64,000 bases of DNA from Mucilaginibacter flavus (GCF_030409315.1 NZ_JAUFPS010000041.1:310001-374000), one strand, 5' to 3'. Positions 8,420 through 16,570 are shown, numbered from the stretch's first letter. Notes: generated by a model from the letters alone, not told the origin. Program-made: numbers and translations.

Positions 8420-9319
8420 TTGGATTGGCGTTCGGCAATAAATGGTTTTCAGGCCTATTTGAAATTAGAAAAGTCGCTGGCCGATAACTCTATCGAAGCT
8501 TATAGCAGGGATATAGAGCGGTTATATCAATTTTCTGATATACAGCAAATTAAGTTAAAACCTCAAACTGTTACTTTAGCCGATTTACGCAATTTTATTA
8601 CCTGGATAAATGAGCTGGGTATGATAGCTACCTCGCAAGCCCGAATCCTCTCGGGGATTAAAGCTTTTTATAAATATATGCTGATGGAGGATTTGATTAC
8701 AACAGACCCATCAGAACTATTGGAATCGCCTCGCATTATGCGTAAACTGCCCGATACCTTAAGCTACGCAGATATTAATAAACTTATTGCAGCTATTGAT
8801 CTTTCCAAACCCGAGGGCCCGCGTAACAAAGCAATCCTTGAAACCCTTTACGGCAGCGGCCTGCGCGTGTCTGAACTTACCGAACTTAAACTATCCAACC
8901 TTTATCTCGAAATTGAATTTATAAAAGTAACCGGCAAGGGTAACAAGGAAAGACTGGTACCCATAGGTGCCGAAGCTATCCACGCGCTAAAAATCTGGAT
9001 AGAAAGTTCACGGGTACATACATCAATAAAAAAAGGTGAAGAGGATATCGTTTTCTTAAACCGCAGAGGGGCAAGGCTAAGCAGGCAAATGATTTTCCTG
9101 ATGATCCAGGGCCTGGCCCAAACAATCGGCTTGAAAAAAGCAATCAGCCCACATACCTTCAGGCATTCTTTTGCCACCCATCTGGTTGAAGGCGGGGCCG
9201 ATTTACGCGCTGTACAGGAAATGCTGGGCCATGAGAGTATTACCACTACAGAAATTTACACACATTTGGATAGGGAGTACCTGAAAAGTACGATAAGCCA
9301 GTTTCACCCGCGTTCCTGA
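8420..9319 (+). CDS. xerD: Tyrosine recombinase XerD
   Basis: A 299-residue site-specific recombinase with an N-terminal SAM-like core-binding domain (to about residue 105) and a catalytic domain. The full catalytic set is visible: Arg149 (SGLRVSEL), Lys173 (GKGNKER), His245 and Arg248 (HTFRHS), His271 (GHESI) and nucleophile Tyr280 (IYTHLD). The size and lack of extensions match the XerC/XerD pair that resolves chromosome dimers at dif rather than an integrase. The start is TTG at 8420: the conserved first helix begins two residues later and I saw no suitable upstream ATG. XerD versus XerC is not certain. Confidence 0.9.
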   Translation: MDWRSAINGFQAYLKLEKSLADNSIEAYSRDIERLYQFSDIQQIKLKPQTVTLADLRNFITWINELGMIATSQARILSGIKAFYKYMLMEDLITTDPSELLESPRIMRKLPDTLSYADINKLIAAIDLSKPEGPRNKAILETLYGSGLRVSELTELKLSNLYLEIEFIKVTGKGNKERLVPIGAEAIHALKIWIESSRVHTSIKKGEEDIVFLNRRGARLSRQMIFLMIQGLAQTIGLKKAISPHTFRHSFATHLVEGGADLRAVQEMLGHESITTTEIYTHLDREYLKSTISQFHPRS

Positions 9320-9455
9320 GTTGGCGGTTTGCAGTTGATAGTTTGCAGTTTTTTGTTTGAACCTGGATTAAACAGAAGACAAAATTCTGTTAATTTTTTA
9401 ATTCTGAAAATTCTGATTCAGACAAAAATTAAATTTTAAAAATTCCTCAATCAGT
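9320..9455. other. Convergent intergenic gap with short word repeats
   Basis: Between xerD and prmC, which converge. It contains GGTTTGCAG and AGTTTGCAG repeats near 9325-9352 and AT-rich near-repeats of ATTCTG (about 9383-9416). No gene or clear terminator hairpin is visible. Confidence 0.5.
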
Positions 9456-10343
9456 TTAATTCCGGTTCAGAACTGCTTTTATCATTCTATCCCGCCCACT
9501 CATATCCTGCCTTAATTCAATGTTTATAAAGCCTTTATCTCGCAGTAGTTGAACTGTTTCCGTACCCAGGCTTTCATTAATTTCGAAGAAAAGCAGTCCA
9601 TCTTTTGCAAGGTTAACCAATGCAAAATCAGCAATGGTGCGGTAAAACAACAGCGGGTCATCCTCGGGCACAAACAACGCCGTATGGGGCTCAAAGTCGG
9701 TAACGTTACTGTGCATCTGTTTTTTATCCTCCAATGTAACATAAGGGGGATTACTTACGATGATTTGGTAAGTAGTGAGTGGTGAGTGGTTAATGGTTAG
9801 TGATGGATTTAAAATATCAAGATGAATAAAATTAATATCCACCATATTCAAGTCAGCATTTTCTTTTGCCGTTTGCAGGGCACCTTCTGAAATATCAATA
9901 GCCGAAACCCGGGCATCCGGCATATTCTTTTTCAAACTAATGGCTATGCATCCACTGCCCGTCCCAATATCGAGTATTGCTCCAGAAAACCTTTCGCCTT
10001 TTGCCTTTAACCTTTCACCTTCCAAGAGAATCCACTCCACCAACTCTTCTGTTTCCGGGCGTGGTATAAGTACGTTAGCATTTACTTTAAATGGGAGTCC
10101 GTAAAATTCGGTGACGCCTAAAATATATTGAACAGGTTTACCGGTTAGCAGATCAATTAGGATAGCATTAAGACGTTCTGCCTGTTCGGTATTTAGCTCC
10201 CTTTCCGGCAACGCTTTGATTGATGCTTTTGATAATGCTGTTATTTCGCTGATAACCAAGAGTGTAATAGCTTCGGTTTCATTGGCGCTGTAAATATTGT
10301 TCAGCTGTTTGTAATCTTCAAAAACATCCTTAATCGAAATCAT
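9456..10343 (-). CDS. prmC: Peptide chain release factor N5-glutamine methyltransferase
   Basis: About 295 residues from the ATG at 10343. PrmC (HemK) methylates the glutamine of the GGQ motif in release factors. An N-terminal helical domain is followed by PRPETEELV (about residues 94-102), the SAM motif DIGTGSG (125-131) and the catalytic NPPY (198-201). Two low-complexity segments, EGERLKAKGERF (about 108-119) and SLTINHSPLTTYQ (about 181-193), fall in variable loops and look like translated intergenic repeats. An ATG 15 codons upstream would overlap divergent ribD and is less likely. A TACTTTG box lies 4 nt before the chosen start. Confidence 0.92.
   Translation of the reverse strand: MISIKDVFEDYKQLNNIYSANETEAITLLVISEITALSKASIKALPERELNTEQAERLNAILIDLLTGKPVQYILGVTEFYGLPFKVNANVLIPRPETEELVEWILLEGERLKAKGERFSGAILDIGTGSGCIAISLKKNMPDARVSAIDISEGALQTAKENADLNMVDINFIHLDILNPSLTINHSPLTTYQIIVSNPPYVTLEDKKQMHSNVTDFEPHTALFVPEDDPLLFYRTIADFALVNLAKDGLLFFEINESLGTETVQLLRDKGFINIELRQDMSGRDRMIKAVLNRN
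9765..9808 (-). repeat. Word repeat inside prmC, second site
   Basis: On the coding strand the words AACCATTAACCACTCACC, then ACTCACTAC, recur with slight variation, unlike normal coding sequence and like the intergenic word repeats elsewhere in the window. It encodes about 13 residues just before the strand leading to NPPY. Confidence 0.55.
9987..10022 (-). repeat. Word repeat inside prmC, first site
   Basis: The coding strand contains GGTGAAAGGTTAAAGGC followed by AAAAGGCGAAAGGTTT, an imperfect reiteration of one 7-8-nt word. It encodes EGERLKAKGERF between the PRPETEELV helix and the first Rossmann strand and keeps the frame. Confidence 0.55.
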
Positions 10344-10347
10344 ATAA

Positions 10348-10354
10348 CAAAGTA
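10348..10354 (-). promoter_or_regulatory. TACTTTG box upstream of prmC
   Basis: TACTTTG on the minus strand, one base shorter than TAnnTTTG, ends 4 nt before the prmC ATG at 10343. Together with the ribD box it makes a back-to-back promoter pair in a 33-bp gap. Confidence 0.4.
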
Positions 10355-10364
10355 ACATAAAAGC

Positions 10365-10372
10365 TACTTTTG
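10365..10372 (+). promoter_or_regulatory. TACTTTTG promoter box 4 nt before ribD
   Basis: An exact TAnnTTTG match ending 4 nt before the ATG at 10377, with the same spacing as for the MFS gene at 1974. This suggests a leaderless ribD transcript. Confidence 0.55.
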
Positions 10373-10376
10373 CAGC

Positions 10377-11423
10377 ATGGTTCAACATGAAATATTTATG
10401 AGGCGCTGCCTGGAACTTGCCGAATTAGGTGCCGGACTGGTTAGCCCTAACCCCATGGTAGGCGCGGTTGTGGTTCATGATGGCAAAATAATAGGCGAGG
10501 GCTACCACCAAAAATATGGGCAGGCCCATGCCGAAGTTAATGCCATTGCGCAGGTGATAAACAATTTCGACAATGCGGCCGAATTATTAAAGCAATCAAC
10601 CATATACGTTTCACTTGAACCATGCGCTCACTATGGCAAAACCCCGCCCTGTGCCGATTTGATTATTAAACATCAAATCCCCCAAGTAGTTGTTGGCACC
10701 CGCGACCCGTTTCCGCAGGTAGATGGCAAAGGCATTGAAAAATTAGAAGCCGCCGGCATAAAAGTTTTGAGTGGTGTATTGGAAAAAGAATGCCAGTGGC
10801 TTAACCGCCGCTTTTTTACCAAAGTGCAAAAACACCGGCCATATATTATTTTGAAATGGGCACAAACACAAGATGGTTTTTTTGCCCCGGCGGAGCGGAG
10901 TCAACTTTGGATCACCGGGCCGGAGTCTCGCCGGTTGGTACATAAATGGCGCAGTGAGGAAGATGCCATATTGGTTGGCAAAAACACCGCGGCTATCGAT
11001 AATCCTCAACTTAATGTAAGATACTGGGAAGGCCGGTCGCCCAAGCGGGTGGTGATTGACAGGCGGCTGGAGTTAAATAAAACTTTAAATGTGTTTGATC
11101 AATCTGTTGAAACACTGGTATTTAACGAAGTTAAATTTAATGTGGATGGAAAAAACAAGTACATCGCTTTAGAGGATTTTGAAAGATACGTACCCCAATA
11201 TATTTTGTATCAATTATACCTGCAGGATATTCAATCTGTAATTATTGAAGGTGGCGCTCATACGCTGCAGACTTTCATTGACGCCGACTTGTGGGATGAG
11301 GCCCGGGTGTTCACAGGCAAAACTGTTTTAGCAAAAGGCATAAAATCACCACAAATAACCGGTATACTTGCAGGTGAGTCGTTGGTAGGAGACGATCGTT
11401 TGGAAATAAGAATCAAGAGTTAA
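10377..11423 (+). CDS. ribD: Bifunctional riboflavin deaminase-reductase
   Basis: A 348-residue RibD. The N-terminal deaminase domain has the zinc motifs HAEVNAI (about residues 50-56) and PCAHYGKTPPCAD (about 82-94). The C-terminal reductase domain begins near residue 160 (ILKWAQTQDGFF) and contains the NADPH-binding IEGGAHTLQTF block. The two activities convert the GTP-derived diaminohydroxyphosphoribosyl-aminopyrimidine into the ribitylamino precursor of riboflavin. No other rib genes are adjacent. The last codons already overlap the word AAGAATCAAGAG that recurs downstream as an intergenic repeat. Confidence 0.95.
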   Translation: MVQHEIFMRRCLELAELGAGLVSPNPMVGAVVVHDGKIIGEGYHQKYGQAHAEVNAIAQVINNFDNAAELLKQSTIYVSLEPCAHYGKTPPCADLIIKHQIPQVVVGTRDPFPQVDGKGIEKLEAAGIKVLSGVLEKECQWLNRRFFTKVQKHRPYIILKWAQTQDGFFAPAERSQLWITGPESRRLVHKWRSEEDAILVGKNTAAIDNPQLNVRYWEGRSPKRVVIDRRLELNKTLNVFDQSVETLVFNEVKFNVDGKNKYIALEDFERYVPQYILYQLYLQDIQSVIIEGGAHTLQTFIDADLWDEARVFTGKTVLAKGIKSPQITGILAGESLVGDDRLEIRIKS

Positions 11424-11541
11424 AATAAGAAATAGAGTCAAGAATCAAGAGCCAAGAATCAAGACCGAAAAAAATAAAATCGTGTTTTAGCCAGTAACCA
11501 TCCGTTATTGCTTTTTGTCTTAATTCTTGATTCTTGACTCT
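11408..11541. repeat. Word-repeat inverted pair between ribD and the DMT exporter gene
   Basis: AGAGTCAAGAATCAAGA (11434-11450) is the perfect 17-nt reverse complement of 11525-11541. Partial copies of the word flank the left arm, including one within the last codons of ribD (about 11408-11419). The transcript could fold as a long hairpin with a loop of about 74 nt. The word AGTCAAGA reappears in inverted form near 55206-55240. Confidence 0.7.
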
Positions 11542-11558
11542 TCCCCAAAGCCAAAATT

Positions 11559-12449
11559 ATGCTGTTCGTTTTTTTAAGTATCTGTTGTAGTGTTATTGTG
11601 TCGGTTATGCTTAAACTGGCCAAGCGTTACCATATTGATGTTTACCAGGCTATCACCTGGAATTATTCCATCGCCATATTGCTTACCTGGTTTTTCTTTA
11701 AACCATCTTTTACAAATTTGCAGGGGGCACCAATTTATAATTATCTGGCGTTAGGTATTCTATTTCCGTCGTTGTTTGTAATTATGGCATCTTCGGTTAG
11801 GGTGGCCGGTATAGTGCGTACAGATGTGGCACAGCGCTTGTCATTATTTATCCCCATAATTTCCGCGTTTTTAATATTTGGCGAGGCCGTTAACACGGTT
11901 AAGCTCATTGGTATTGTTTTGGCTTTCATAGCTATCCTGTGTTCTATTCCGTGGCAAAAATCTACAAGCAGGTTAAGCAATAAAGAAGCAGGAAAAGGCT
12001 CATGGATTTATCTGCTTATTGTTTTCCTTGGTTTCGGAGTTATCGACATACTATTGAAACAACTCACCAAGGTTAGCAACGTTCCTTTTTCTACGGCAAT
12101 CTTCATTATTTTTATATTAGCATTTACCCTTTCATTTATTGGGTTGCTTTACCAGGTATTCACCAAAAAGATGCGCTTTTCATGGCCGCATATTTTGATT
12201 GGCTGGGTATTGGGTTTGTTTAACTTTTGCAATATCCTGTTTTATTTAAAGGCGCATAAGGCATTGGCTAACAATCCTTCATCGGTATTTTCGTCGGTAA
12301 ATATTGGCGTTATTGTGGTTGGAGCCTTAATTGGGATGCTGGTTTTTAAAGAGAAGTTAAGTACGCTAAACAGAATTGGTTTGGTGATAGCCATATTGGC
12401 TATTATTGTTATTTACTTTCCACAAACACTGGGCTTTTTGCATCTGTAA
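11559..12449 (+). CDS. EamA/DMT-superfamily transporter
   Basis: A 296-residue protein with about ten hydrophobic helices arranged as two five-helix halves, the layout of EamA drug/metabolite transporters in the inner membrane. The second half ends in the typical GALIGMLVFKEKLSTLNRIGLVIAILAIIVIY. The substrate is unknown; family members export amino acids, nucleosides or other metabolites. It lies between ribD and the IMPACT-family gene on the same strand, separated from both by word repeats, so a shared transcript is possible but not shown. Confidence 0.82.
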   Translation: MLFVFLSICCSVIVSVMLKLAKRYHIDVYQAITWNYSIAILLTWFFFKPSFTNLQGAPIYNYLALGILFPSLFVIMASSVRVAGIVRTDVAQRLSLFIPIISAFLIFGEAVNTVKLIGIVLAFIAILCSIPWQKSTSRLSNKEAGKGSWIYLLIVFLGFGVIDILLKQLTKVSNVPFSTAIFIIFILAFTLSFIGLLYQVFTKKMRFSWPHILIGWVLGLFNFCNILFYLKAHKALANNPSSVFSSVNIGVIVVGALIGMLVFKEKLSTLNRIGLVIAILAIIVIYFPQTLGFLHL

Positions 12450-12480
12450 TTATTAAATAAATCTAAAGAAACGAGCTTAA

Positions 12481-12515
12481 AGCTTTCTGCTTTAGGCCTT
12501 ATGCTTTCCGCTTTT
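12481..12515. repeat. Word repeat upstream of the IMPACT-family gene
   Basis: Imperfect reiterations of GCTTTCTGCTTTA, then GCCTTATGCTTTCCGC, run up to the start of the next gene. An in-frame ATG at 12501 inside this repeat is probably not used. Confidence 0.5.
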
Positions 12516-12518
12516 AAA

Positions 12519-13133
12519 ATGCTTTTTGACGATACCTATCAAACTATTCAACAACCGGCCGAAGGCATTTTTCGCGACCGTGGCAGCAAGTTCTTAGGCT
12601 ACGCTTACCCCATCAGTTCAGATAATGATATTAAAGCCATTGTGGCCAAACTAAAAGCCGAACATCCCAAAGCCAATCACCACTGCTGGGCCATGCGTCT
12701 TGGTACCGATAGATCCGTATTCAGGGTTAATGACGATGGTGAACCATCGGGTACGGCTGGTCGGCCAATACTGAATATTCTGCTCTCAAAAGATATCACT
12801 AATATACTGGTTGTAGTGGTACGTTATTTTGGCGGCACATTACTTGGTGTTCCTGGTCTAATCAACGCCTATAAAGTTGCTACAGAGGAGGCTTTAAAAG
12901 AAGCTACAATCATTCAAAAAACCGTAAATGACGTTTATACTGTGTCATTTGATTATTTGCAAATGAATGATGTTATGCGCATTATCAAGGAGGATGACCT
13001 TATTGTTTTAAACCAGCAGTTTGATAATGATTGCAACATTCAGTTATCTATCCGTAAAATGCAGGTGGAACATGTTTTGGGTAAAATAGGGAAGATGAGC
13101 GGGGTTAAGATAAAGTATGACAGGAGTTTATAG
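12519..13133 (+). CDS. YigZ/IMPACT family protein
   Basis: About 204 residues from the ATG at 12519. The N-terminal UPF0029 domain shows GIFRDRGSKFLGYAYPI and the signature NDDGEPSGTAGRPIL (about residues 70-85), followed by VVVVRYFGGTLLGVPGLINAY, all conserved in YigZ and eukaryotic IMPACT. The C-terminal domain has an EF-G-like fold in known structures. IMPACT acts on the Gcn2 pathway in eukaryotes; the bacterial role is unproven. An ATG six codons upstream lies in a word repeat and adds residues absent from homologues as I recall them. Confidence 0.88.
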   Translation: MLFDDTYQTIQQPAEGIFRDRGSKFLGYAYPISSDNDIKAIVAKLKAEHPKANHHCWAMRLGTDRSVFRVNDDGEPSGTAGRPILNILLSKDITNILVVVVRYFGGTLLGVPGLINAYKVATEEALKEATIIQKTVNDVYTVSFDYLQMNDVMRIIKEDDLIVLNQQFDNDCNIQLSIRKMQVEHVLGKIGKMSGVKIKYDRSL

Positions 13134-13262
13134 CTTGCACGAAGGCGACTCAATTCTTAAAAGAGCCGCAGGTTGTGAGGTGCTTTAAGGTCTTAATTTA
13201 ACGCGTATTTAACGTCTTTTTAATTCGCCGTCTTTGGGCATAAATTCCTAATTTAGTCGGAT

Positions 13263-14618
13263 ATGCAATCTTTTGATCTCGATAAAACCGACCTGCTCCT
13301 CATCAAAAACGCACTTGAAGGCGATGATGTTGATTTAGAGCTTGTTCTGCAGGGGTATCACGCCTCTGAGATTGCATTGTTGTTTGAACAGCTTCCGCAG
13401 GAGGCTAAAGAACGTATCATCAATATTCTGCCTACTGATGTGGCCTCGGAAGTTTTGTCGGAAATGGATGAGGAGCACAGCCCCGGTGAGTTGCTTTTAA
13501 ACCTTCATCCCGAAAAACGTACCGAGATTGTTGAAGAGCTGGATTATGATGATGCTACCGACATTATATCGCAGCTTGATGAAGACGAGCAGCAGGAGAT
13601 TTTAGAGGATATTGATGCCGAAGATGCCAGCAGCATCCGTGCGCTCATGAGCTACGCCGAAGATACCGCCGGCGGCTTGATGAATTCCGAGCTGATTAAG
13701 GTTAATATTCTGCTCGATAAAAAAGAAGCGATAGATGAGATAATTCGTCAATCGGAAGAAATGGAGGAGTTTTATACCATTTACGTGGTTGACGATACCA
13801 ATACCCTCCAGGGCATCTTATCTATAAAAGATGTAATAAAAGCTCATGCAGATGCCAAAGTAAAGGACTTGGTTAGGATAGATCCCGTTTTTGTAAAGGC
13901 CGATCTTGATCAGGAAGAAGTTGCCCGCCTGATATCTCAATATAATTTAACCACCATTCCGGTGGTTGATGATCATATGAAACTGCTTGGCCGTGTTACG
14001 GTAGATGATATCATCGACGTAATGGAGCAGGAAAACACCGAGGATATCCTGAAGATATCGGGTGTATCCGAAGACGAGGAACTGAGTGGTAACTGGAAAG
14101 ACGCGGTGAAGAGCCGTTTGCCATGGCTGGTTATTAACCTGGCTACAGCCTACCTGGCCGCATCAGTAATTCGTCATTTTGATGATACTGTGGCCCTCGT
14201 AAAAGGTATCGCGGCATATATGACCATTATTGCCGGTATGGGTGGTAATTCGGCCACGCAAGCGCTCGCGGTAACGGTAAGGCGTATTTCCTTAAGTAAC
14301 CTTACCGATAAACAGGCTTATAACACCGTTATTAAAGAGTTTTTGGTGGGATTGATTAATGGTGCCGCCAATGGTCTTGTAGTGTTCTGTATAGCCTTAT
14401 TTTACGATGGTAACCCTATGCTGGGCCTGGTGTTGTTTTTAGCCATGACCGGCAACCTCATCATCGCCGGTATTACCGGAGCATCAATCCCATTGGTGTT
14501 GAAAAGGGTAGGGATCGATCCTGCTGTAGCTTCATCAATTATCATTACCACATTTACAGATTGCGCAGGTTTCCTGCTGCCACTTTATTTAGCCACTAAA
14601 CTTTTATTGCATCATTAA
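13263..14618 (+). CDS. mgtE: MgtE-type magnesium transporter
   Basis: A 451-residue MgtE. The acidic N-terminal superhelical domain (about residues 1-130, rich in Asp/Glu) is followed by a CBS pair (about 130-250) that senses cytoplasmic Mg2+, a plug helix, and five membrane helices. AGMGGNSATQALAVTVR (near 320-336) and TGASIPLVLKRVGIDPAVAS in the last third are the family signatures around the ion path. The start at 13263 is preceded by TAATTTAG, a near match to the -7 box. It is a single gene, functionally redundant with corA at 4255. Confidence 0.95.
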   Translation: MQSFDLDKTDLLLIKNALEGDDVDLELVLQGYHASEIALLFEQLPQEAKERIINILPTDVASEVLSEMDEEHSPGELLLNLHPEKRTEIVEELDYDDATDIISQLDEDEQQEILEDIDAEDASSIRALMSYAEDTAGGLMNSELIKVNILLDKKEAIDEIIRQSEEMEEFYTIYVVDDTNTLQGILSIKDVIKAHADAKVKDLVRIDPVFVKADLDQEEVARLISQYNLTTIPVVDDHMKLLGRVTVDDIIDVMEQENTEDILKISGVSEDEELSGNWKDAVKSRLPWLVINLATAYLAASVIRHFDDTVALVKGIAAYMTIIAGMGGNSATQALAVTVRRISLSNLTDKQAYNTVIKEFLVGLINGAANGLVVFCIALFYDGNPMLGLVLFLAMTGNLIIAGITGASIPLVLKRVGIDPAVASSIIITTFTDCAGFLLPLYLATKLLLHH

Positions 14619-14818
14619 TATTAAGGTAACATTGGGGTTAATTAAGTTTTTTAATGGCTAAAGGGCCTAATTAAAAAATAATAAATAAATTTAACACTTT
14701 GCTTTATAGCGGTTTGGCTTTTAAGGCCGAGTGAAAATAGCCGAAATAGTAAATAATCTTTGAATATTTGCACGTTAGTGCCTTTGCGCAACGTAATTGA
14801 GGATATAAATTAAAACTT

Positions 14819-15826
14819 ATGACTGAAGTAAGATACGATTGGACAAAAGAAGAAATAGCCGAAATATACCATACACCACTGCTCGACCTGGTTTACAAGG
14901 CGGCAACCATTCATCGTGAAAATACCGACTATGCCGAGGTGCAGATCAGTTCATTGATCTCTATCAAAACCGGTGGTTGCTCTGAAGATTGCGCGTACTG
15001 CCCGCAGGCCGCCCGTTACAATACCGGCGTTAATGTGCATGCCATAATGCCTAAAGATGAAGTAATCGCTGCCGCCGAAAAAGCTAAAGCAGGTGGTGCT
15101 TCAAGATTATGTATGGGTGCTGCATGGCGCGAGGTGCGCGATAACCGGGATTTTGATAAGGTTATTGATATGGTTAAGGCCGTAAATAGCCTTGATATGG
15201 AAGTTTGCTGTACACTGGGTATGCTTACGGAGAGCCAGGCGCAACGTTTGGCCGACGCGGGCCTATATGCTTACAATCACAATTTGGATACTTCTGAGGA
15301 GGACTATAAGCGTATTATCACCACCCGTACTTATGATGAGCGTTTAGATACCTTAAAGCACGTACGTAAAGCGAAGATCAGCGTATGCAGCGGCGGTATC
15401 ATTGGCTTAGGCGAAACTGTTGCCGATAGGATTTCGATGCTTAAAACATTGTCAAACCTGCCGAAACATCCGGAGTCTGTACCAATCAATGCTTTGGTTC
15501 CCGTTGCCGGTACGCCACTGGCCGATCAGCCGAGGGTTTCTGTTTGGGATATGGTACGTATGATTGCAACAACCCGTATCATTATGCCAAAAACGGTAGT
15601 GCGTTTATCGGCAGGCCGTACAGAGATGAGTGTTGTTGAACAGGCTTTTTGCTTTATGGCAGGGGCCAATTCAATTTTCGCCGGCGAAAAATTGTTGACC
15701 ACACCAAATCCATCGTTTGATACTGATATGGCTATGTTTGAATTACTTGGATTATCACCACGTAAAGCATTCAAAAATGGTCGCCCCAATGCGGTTAAAG
15801 AAGAAATGGAAGTAGCAGGGGATTAA
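14819..15826 (+). CDS. bioB: Biotin synthase
   Basis: A 335-residue radical-SAM enzyme inserting sulfur into dethiobiotin. Cys54, Cys58 and Cys61 (GCSEDCAYCPQ) bind the [4Fe-4S] cluster. NHNLDTS, GIIGLGE and RLSAGR (near 265) are family blocks; the arginine in the last binds the [2Fe-2S] cluster in known structures. No other bio genes are adjacent. The 200-bp upstream gap has an inverted repeat ACGTT/AACGT around 14772-14793, but I cannot assign a regulator. A strong hairpin terminator follows at 15851-15878. Confidence 0.96.
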   Translation: MTEVRYDWTKEEIAEIYHTPLLDLVYKAATIHRENTDYAEVQISSLISIKTGGCSEDCAYCPQAARYNTGVNVHAIMPKDEVIAAAEKAKAGGASRLCMGAAWREVRDNRDFDKVIDMVKAVNSLDMEVCCTLGMLTESQAQRLADAGLYAYNHNLDTSEEDYKRIITTRTYDERLDTLKHVRKAKISVCSGGIIGLGETVADRISMLKTLSNLPKHPESVPINALVPVAGTPLADQPRVSVWDMVRMIATTRIIMPKTVVRLSAGRTEMSVVEQAFCFMAGANSIFAGEKLLTTPNPSFDTDMAMFELLGLSPRKAFKNGRPNAVKEEMEVAGD

Positions 15827-15850
15827 TCTGTTACTAAAATGAGGTATTAT

Positions 15851-15878
15851 AAAAGAGGCGCAATTTGCGCCTCTTTTT
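15851..15878. terminator. Bidirectional hairpin terminator between bioB and yajQ
   Basis: AAAAGAGGCGCAA pairs with TTGCGCCTCTTTT, giving a GC-rich stem with A-rich and T-rich flanks on either side. It can serve both convergent genes. Confidence 0.88.
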
Positions 15879-15890
15879 GTTTTGTAGTAA

Positions 15891-16382
15891 TTAGTCGCGC
15901 ATATTGATATACTGCAACGGCTGGCCAAAATTATCGGCACGGCAAAGGCTGATAACCGCTTGCAGGTCGTCAATTTTTTTGCCTTGTACACGCACCTGGT
16001 CGTCCATGATAGATGCCTGCACTTTAAGGCCGCTGTCTTTTATCTTCTTTACTATCTTTTTGGCAACTTCTTTGTCAATACCTTCTTTAACTTTAATTTC
16101 TTTACGGATCATGTTGCCTGCCGCGTATTGTTCTTTCCCAAAATCAAGGGCGCTTGAGTCAAGGTGTTGCTTAACCATACGACTGATAATACTATCCTGA
16201 ATGGCTTTTAAACGCATGTCGTTTTCGGTAACAATGGTTATCTCGTTGGTTTTCTTATCGAGGTCGATAGTGCTCTTGGAGTCGTTAAAATCGTAACGGT
16301 TTAAAATCTCTTTTTTAGCTACGTTGATAGCGTTATCAAGTGTCTGTCCGTCTATTTTTGATACGATGTCGAAAGTTGGCAT
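15891..16382 (-). CDS. yajQ: YajQ family nucleotide-binding protein (DUF520)
   Basis: A 163-residue soluble protein starting MPTFDIVSKIDGQTLDNAINVAKKEI and ending QPLQYINMRD, both near-invariant in the YajQ family. The family has two RRM-like halves and was described as cyclic di-GMP-binding in Xanthomonas; nucleotide or RNA binding is therefore likely, but its role here is unknown. It is transcribed alone, convergent with bioB and divergent from ppk1. A perfect TAGTTTTG box lies about 24 nt upstream of the start, with a palindrome just beyond it. Confidence 0.93.
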   Translation of the reverse strand: MPTFDIVSKIDGQTLDNAINVAKKEILNRYDFNDSKSTIDLDKKTNEITIVTENDMRLKAIQDSIISRMVKQHLDSSALDFGKEQYAAGNMIRKEIKVKEGIDKEVAKKIVKKIKDSGLKVQASIMDDQVRVQGKKIDDLQAVISLCRADNFGQPLQYINMRD

Positions 16383-16406
16383 AAGTAAATATGTTTATAA
16401 TGTTTG

Positions 16407-16434
16407 CAAAACTAATGTATTGTAAACATTTACA
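16407..16434 (-). promoter_or_regulatory. yajQ promoter box with adjacent palindrome
   Basis: TAGTTTTG on the minus strand (16407-16414) matches TAnnTTTG. Next to it is TGTAAACATTTACA (16421-16434), two perfect 6-bp half-sites separated by CA, in the spacer where a regulator could block polymerase. The half-site recurs as GTTTACA (16453-16459) and TGTAAAC (16540-16546) toward ppk1. Confidence 0.45.
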
Positions 16435-16570
16435 CAGCTTAGTTATCAATTTGTTTACATACTGCAATAAATATTAATCAATAAAAACAGGTTAAATACC
16501 GATGAGTTAATATTAAATTAACAAATAAATAAGCAGTTTTGTAAACGTGGCCCCGGGGCCGCAAATTTAT

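Noticed and set aside
8420..9319. Tyrosine recombinase as evidence for an integrative element
   Set aside because: Length and motifs fit housekeeping XerD, neighbours are core genes, and no attachment-site repeats or phage genes are visible.
9320..9455. Possible tRNA or small RNA between xerD and prmC
   Set aside because: No cloverleaf or stable GC-rich hairpin; only AT-rich near-repeats.
10344..10388. 15-codon extension of prmC from an ATG at 10388
   Set aside because: It would overlap the divergent ribD start and include both promoter boxes.
14619..14818. Biotin-repressor operator or riboswitch before bioB
   Set aside because: A short ACGTT/AACGT dyad is present, but nothing matches a known biotin operator and no riboswitch fold is evident.
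16547..16570. GTG start for ppk1
   Set aside because: The eight extra residues are Pro/Gly-rich and not part of the PPK N-terminus; the ATG at 16571 fits the family length.
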